From Acaryochloris sp. CCMEE 5410 (GTDB lineage: Bacteria; Cyanobacteriota; Cyanobacteriia; Thermosynechococcales; Thermosynechococcaceae): DNA of 64,000 nucleotides. A program made the translations under genes and the position numbers. The stretch lies in NCBI RefSeq assembly GCF_000238775.2, contig NZ_AFEJ02000003.1, forward strand, positions 248,001 through 312,000. Reading direction: 5' to 3'. How positions within the stretch are numbered: the stretch's first letter is position 1; every line of letters starts with the position of its first letter. Below the pieces are notes generated by a model that saw only the letters and a program-made list of their open reading frames with translations, did not search any database and had not been told where the DNA came from. Shown here one piece after another: positions 61,231 to 64,000 of the stretch.

Positions 61231-61446
61231 ATGAAAGCGTCTACCTATTCGCCGCACAAGCACCTTGAACGCTTCATTGGAACTGTCAGGTTACCTGATG
61301 GGAAGATAGTCGAAGCGTATTCAACCATTTCTAGAAATCATATCCTGATGATTCAAAAAAAATCATCAGGGAAGCTAAGCAAGAAATTTATGTCCACCCA
61401 GATCACTGATCTAAGTCGAGATATTCGACTACAGCTTTGCTGCTAA
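61231..61446 (+). CDS. Hypothetical protein, 71 aa
   Basis: The basic product MKASTYSPHKHLERFIGTVR continues LPDGKIVEAYSTISRNHILMIQKKSSGKLSKKFM. No family is recognised. The composition is protein-like but the ribosome site is weak, and the call rests mostly on being the only frame here. Confidence 0.45.
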   Translation: MKASTYSPHKHLERFIGTVRLPDGKIVEAYSTISRNHILMIQKKSSGKLSKKFMSTQITDLSRDIRLQLCC

Positions 61447-61539
61447 TAGAGGGAATCAGCTAGAGACATGAGTTCTCAAACCTATCCCTCCACTTATATA
61501 GAATGGAAATAGTTGCAAAGGCTATTCAAAGGCTATGTT

Positions 61540-61794
61540 ATGAAGACCCTCCAAATCGAAGTTGATATCGATGAAGATCGCCAGCTAACGATTCAACTCC
61601 CTGACGATATCGAGTTAGGCAAGCATCAAGTGACTGTGGTCTTAAACCCTCAGCAGCATATGGACGAGCCAGAAGGAACTAACCATCAACTGAATCAGCT
61701 TGCGGGCAAGATCAAATCCTTTGCTCATCTAGATGCTGTCGGTTGGCAGAAACAAATTAGAGACGAATGGGATGAAAATCGAGTACCTGATTGA
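61540..61794 (+). CDS. Antitoxin of a VapBC-like pair
   Basis: The 84-residue product has MKTLQIEVDIDEDRQLTIQL and then PDDIELGKHQVTVVL, an N-terminal strand pair common to cyanobacterial antitoxins, and a C-terminal acidic helical end (KQIRDEWDENRVPD). It overlaps the PIN gene by 23 bases. An ATG with an in-frame upstream extension exists, but 61540 is the natural start. Confidence 0.72.
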   Translation: MKTLQIEVDIDEDRQLTIQLPDDIELGKHQVTVVLNPQQHMDEPEGTNHQLNQLAGKIKSFAHLDAVGWQKQIRDEWDENRVPD

Positions 61795-62137
61795 TACGAA
61801 TATCTTCATCTTGCTTTTCAATAATCGTTTAACAGAACCAATCCCAAATGGATCGTTGGGATATTCAGTAATTACAGAGATAGAACTCTTATCATTTCCC
61901 CAACTGGACAAAGCTGAAGAACAGCTCATTCGCAGTCACTTAGCCGCTTTGCAGCGCATCCCTCTAGATACTGAAATAGCTCAGAAGACAATTACACTTC
62001 GCCGCCAACACCGACTGAAAACCCCTGATGCAATAATTGTCGCCAGTGCTATGGCAATGAAAGCAACATTGATTACCAATGATCAACAACTGAAGAATTT
62101 GAATGTTGTAGCCACGCTAGGACTTGAGTATTCGTGA
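61772..62137 (+). CDS. VapC-like PIN-domain toxin
   Basis: The 121-residue product has the PIN acidic residues in YLIDTNIFILL, VITEIELLS, KTPDAIIVASA and TNDQQL. It starts within the last codons of the antitoxin gene, as is usual for these operons. It would cleave RNA when not bound by the antitoxin and help maintain the replicon. It is unrelated in sequence to the toxin at 25170 apart from fold. Confidence 0.85.
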   Translation: MKIEYLIDTNIFILLFNNRLTEPIPNGSLGYSVITEIELLSFPQLDKAEEQLIRSHLAALQRIPLDTEIAQKTITLRRQHRLKTPDAIIVASAMAMKATLITNDQQLKNLNVVATLGLEYS

Positions 62138-62165
62138 GTAAAGACTGTGATTCCATCTATTAACA

Positions 62166-62210
62166 CTTGTATCTAAATTTCTTGATTTTTAGATATAAGT
62201 GCTCTACTGT
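62166..62210 (+). promoter_or_regulatory. Fourth operator-promoter, no leader
   Basis: TATCTAAA (62170) and TTTAGATA (62188) form the dyad, extended by ACTT and AAGT outside. TTGATT (62182) and TACTGT (62205) have a 17-bp spacer. The layout equals the three cassette promoters, but the conserved leader and small ORF do not follow. Confidence 0.6.
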
Positions 62211-62251
62211 TTAGATAACTAGAATCTTCATCTAGCCTTGAAAGGTGCTCT

Positions 62252-62443
62252 ATGGAACCTAAAAATATAGGCATGAAAAGCGCATGGGAGGCTCATCAGC
62301 ATGACATGCTTAGAGGTTTAGGTTATGCCTGCGATATCAACCACCCAACCGATGATCCAGAAACTATCGCACTTTGGAAACAGACCGCTACAAAGCTAGG
62401 GCTCACTTATATAGACAGAGAAGAGACCGAAGCTACGGAATAG
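62252..62443 (+). CDS. Small hypothetical protein, 63 aa
   Basis: The product MEPKNIGMKSAWEAHQHDML continues RGLGYACDINHPTDDPETIALWKQ. It is acidic and probably helical. GAAAGG precedes the ATG. It is preceded by the fourth palindromic promoter and ends 15 bases before the kinase gene, so the two are likely one transcript. No family is recognised. Confidence 0.55.
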   Translation: MEPKNIGMKSAWEAHQHDMLRGLGYACDINHPTDDPETIALWKQTATKLGLTYIDREETEATE

Positions 62444-62458
62444 CTGAAAGGAAAGGGA

Positions 62459-63775
62459 ATGAAGGAAGCTATACAGCAAACTATTAAGGATTACACCATT
62501 ATTCGATCTCTAGCACAAGGAGGATTTGGTGTAACATTCCTAGCTGAAGACAGTAACCAGAAACGACTAGTCATCAAACAACTAAGGCCAATCGCCCAAA
62601 ATGACCTAGAGTCATCACTAACCTACTTCATAAAGGAATGCGATCGCTTAAAAGCTGTCGGACATCATGATCGAATCCCTACGTTTATTGAGTATTTTGA
62701 GGAGGGTGGCCAGCACCATATCGTCCAGCAGTATATTCCTGGTCAAAACTTGCTGGAAGAAGCCAGGGGCCGAGATAGGTATTCTGAAACTGAAGTCATT
62801 GACCTATTGCTTGATTGCCTCGAAACCCTCGATTTCATCCACAGCAAAAATTTAATTCACCGGGATATCAAACCAGCAAATCTGATCCGACGACAAATTG
62901 ACAGCAAAATTTGTTTAGTCGATTTTGGCGCTGCTAAGGCGGTATCGGAAACAATATTAGCTAAAACATCCCATACCTTAATCGGGAGTGTCTCCTATAG
63001 TGCCCCCGAGCAGATGATCGGTCACGCTACTTATGCCTCTGATTTATACGCCCTCGGTGCTACCTGCTTATTCTTACTAACTGGCCAAGAGCCCACGGAT
63101 TTGTATAGCATCGCTGAGGATCAGTGGTGCTGGCAAGAGACCTATCAAACCTCACCCGAGTTTGCTGAAGTTTTAAATAAGTTAATCCATCGAGCAACCA
63201 GTAAGCGCTATACGACTGCCAAGGAAGCGCGGAATGATGTGGCTGATGTTTGCGATCGCATTCGGAAACGGGAAAAAAATGAAGCTCGTGCCCATCAAAT
63301 ACAAACGCTTCGCCGCCATCAACTGGTACGCACTACCCGTAAAGTTGCCTTGAGAGTAGCCGCTGTAGCCGCTCTTGGGGTGGGAATCTGGCAAGTAACA
63401 CCAGTGATTACTTCTAACATCGAAAAGCTTCCCACTATTATCACCACAGAGGATCAGCCCCCCATCATCATCGAAAACGATGAGCCAAAGCCCGAAGTCA
63501 ACCCCTTTGAATTTGAAGGAGATTCTAAAAGTATTGAAGAATTAGTAAAGTCAAAAATGATTGCTGCTGGTTATCCAGCAATGATTGTAGAGCCTATCCC
63601 CTTTATGCTCGGTGCAGTAAAATTTGTTGTTCTAGCAAGCGGTATATTCTCACTAGGTTTCACGTATATTTCTTTCTCAAGGGGAGAGCGATTAGACACT
63701 TCCCGATTAGTCACTTCTGGCTTGCTGATGATTTTCGTACTCATTGGCCCACATCTTTTAATCGCTCTGTTGTAG
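62459..63775 (+). CDS. Membrane-anchored Ser/Thr protein kinase
   Basis: The 438-residue Hanks-type kinase has a Gly-rich loop (GGFGVTF, 21-27), catalytic Lys40 in VIKQL, HRDIKPAN (Asp136), DFGAAK (Asp155) and the SYSAPEQ activation-segment end. The cytoplasmic kinase is followed by a Lys/Arg-rich juxtamembrane part, one helix near 300-318, a Pro/Glu-rich loop and two more helices near the C terminus. It is under the fourth operator with the small 62252 gene. The next membrane protein gene may belong to the same operon. Confidence 0.88.
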   Translation: MKEAIQQTIKDYTIIRSLAQGGFGVTFLAEDSNQKRLVIKQLRPIAQNDLESSLTYFIKECDRLKAVGHHDRIPTFIEYFEEGGQHHIVQQYIPGQNLLEEARGRDRYSETEVIDLLLDCLETLDFIHSKNLIHRDIKPANLIRRQIDSKICLVDFGAAKAVSETILAKTSHTLIGSVSYSAPEQMIGHATYASDLYALGATCLFLLTGQEPTDLYSIAEDQWCWQETYQTSPEFAEVLNKLIHRATSKRYTTAKEARNDVADVCDRIRKREKNEARAHQIQTLRRHQLVRTTRKVALRVAAVAALGVGIWQVTPVITSNIEKLPTIITTEDQPPIIIENDEPKPEVNPFEFEGDSKSIEELVKSKMIAAGYPAMIVEPIPFMLGAVKFVVLASGIFSLGFTYISFSRGERLDTSRLVTSGLLMIFVLIGPHLLIALL

Positions 63776-63787
63776 GTATTGATCAAT

Positions 63788-64000
63788 ATGTCTAAACAGA
63801 CTGGGCTTAAACTCACAACCATCTTCGTCACCATCCCTTTTGCCCTGGCAATCAGCACGGGCTTATCAATCCCAGTTGTATTTTCAATTTTGAATGCTTT
63901 AGGAATGCCAGACTGGTCCGCCCCTCAAAGGGATTTCGGCTGGCTGATAGCTGCATTGATCCTTAGCGCTGTTTCCTACTTTGTTGTCAGCAAAATTTTA
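63788..64000 (+). CDS. Membrane protein, 3'-truncated by window edge
   Basis: The ATG at 63788 starts 13 bases after the kinase stop and stays open to the last base (71 codons). The visible part has two hydrophobic segments (TIFVTIPFALAISTGLSIPV and GWLIAALILSAVSYFVV). No family can be assigned from this fragment. It is probably in one operon with the kinase. Confidence 0.6.
   Translation, partial: MSKQTGLKLTTIFVTIPFALAISTGLSIPVVFSILNALGMPDWSAPQRDFGWLIAALILSAVSYFVVSKIL

Noticed and set aside
1-64000. tRNA or rRNA genes
   Set aside because: No cloverleaf or rRNA-like stretch was recognised by eye; a tRNAscan run would settle it.

Overview
The window comes from a cyanobacterium. It carries a photosystem II D1 gene, cyanobacteria-specific families (DUF2808, DUF5895), and frequent HIP1 octamers (GCGATCGC). 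The dense mix of metal-resistance genes, toxin-antitoxin pairs, OMEGA nucleases (IscB and IsrB), an insertion sequence and small plasmid-type genes suggests a large plasmid or genomic island. An Acaryochloris-like host is my guess and was not tested.

Positions 1-8700 hold a sugar-to-acetate cassette, all on the plus strand: the 3' part of a glycogen-debranching enzyme, an MFS exporter, phosphoketolase, a histidine phosphatase, acetate kinase and class I fructose-bisphosphate aldolase. A decayed copy of the phosphoketolase 3' end follows. Together they describe a phosphoketolase bypass from glycogen to acetyl phosphate to acetate plus ATP.

Positions 8750-38450 are a metal-resistance island. 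It has three multicopper oxidases (one frameshifted), a MerR regulator with two matching operators, CopA, a Met-rich protein and CopB, DUF411, a Zn/Cd P-type ATPase with an SmtB-type repressor and two operators, and an HME-RND pump (CzcB-CzcA) with a DUF190 protein and a His-rich lipoprotein. A four-gene module (response regulator, sensor kinase, two-cysteine secreted peptide, DUF2808 protein) occurs twice in opposite orientation. A direct repeat of TYTCAT with an 11-bp period precedes at least five of these units and is the best candidate operator for the response regulators.

Positions 38550-44400 hold a divergent D1 protein that lacks several Mn-cluster ligands, divergent from an mntCAB manganese transporter. 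mntC is split by a 1490-bp IS4-family element with a 10-bp target duplication.

Positions 44600-64000 are plasmid-type accessory DNA: DUF6429, an Rpn/DUF2887 nuclease, a small gene split by a 392-bp MITE, DUF6876, DUF932, an ATP-grasp protein, IscB and IsrB with probable guide RNAs, RadC, a fusion of a TGT-like (DpdA-like) domain to a DGQHR (DndB-like) domain, DUF5895, a VapBC-like pair and a Ser/Thr kinase. The most unusual feature is a three-copy cassette: a consensus promoter with a palindromic operator, a conserved leader and a conserved small ORF, placed in front of three unrelated genes. In two copies the small ORF is exactly 52 codons and overlaps the next gene as ATGA. A fourth gene has the operator without the leader.

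Four reading frames in the window would each be repaired by adding one base to a homopolymer. Some apparent pseudogenes may therefore be sequence errors.
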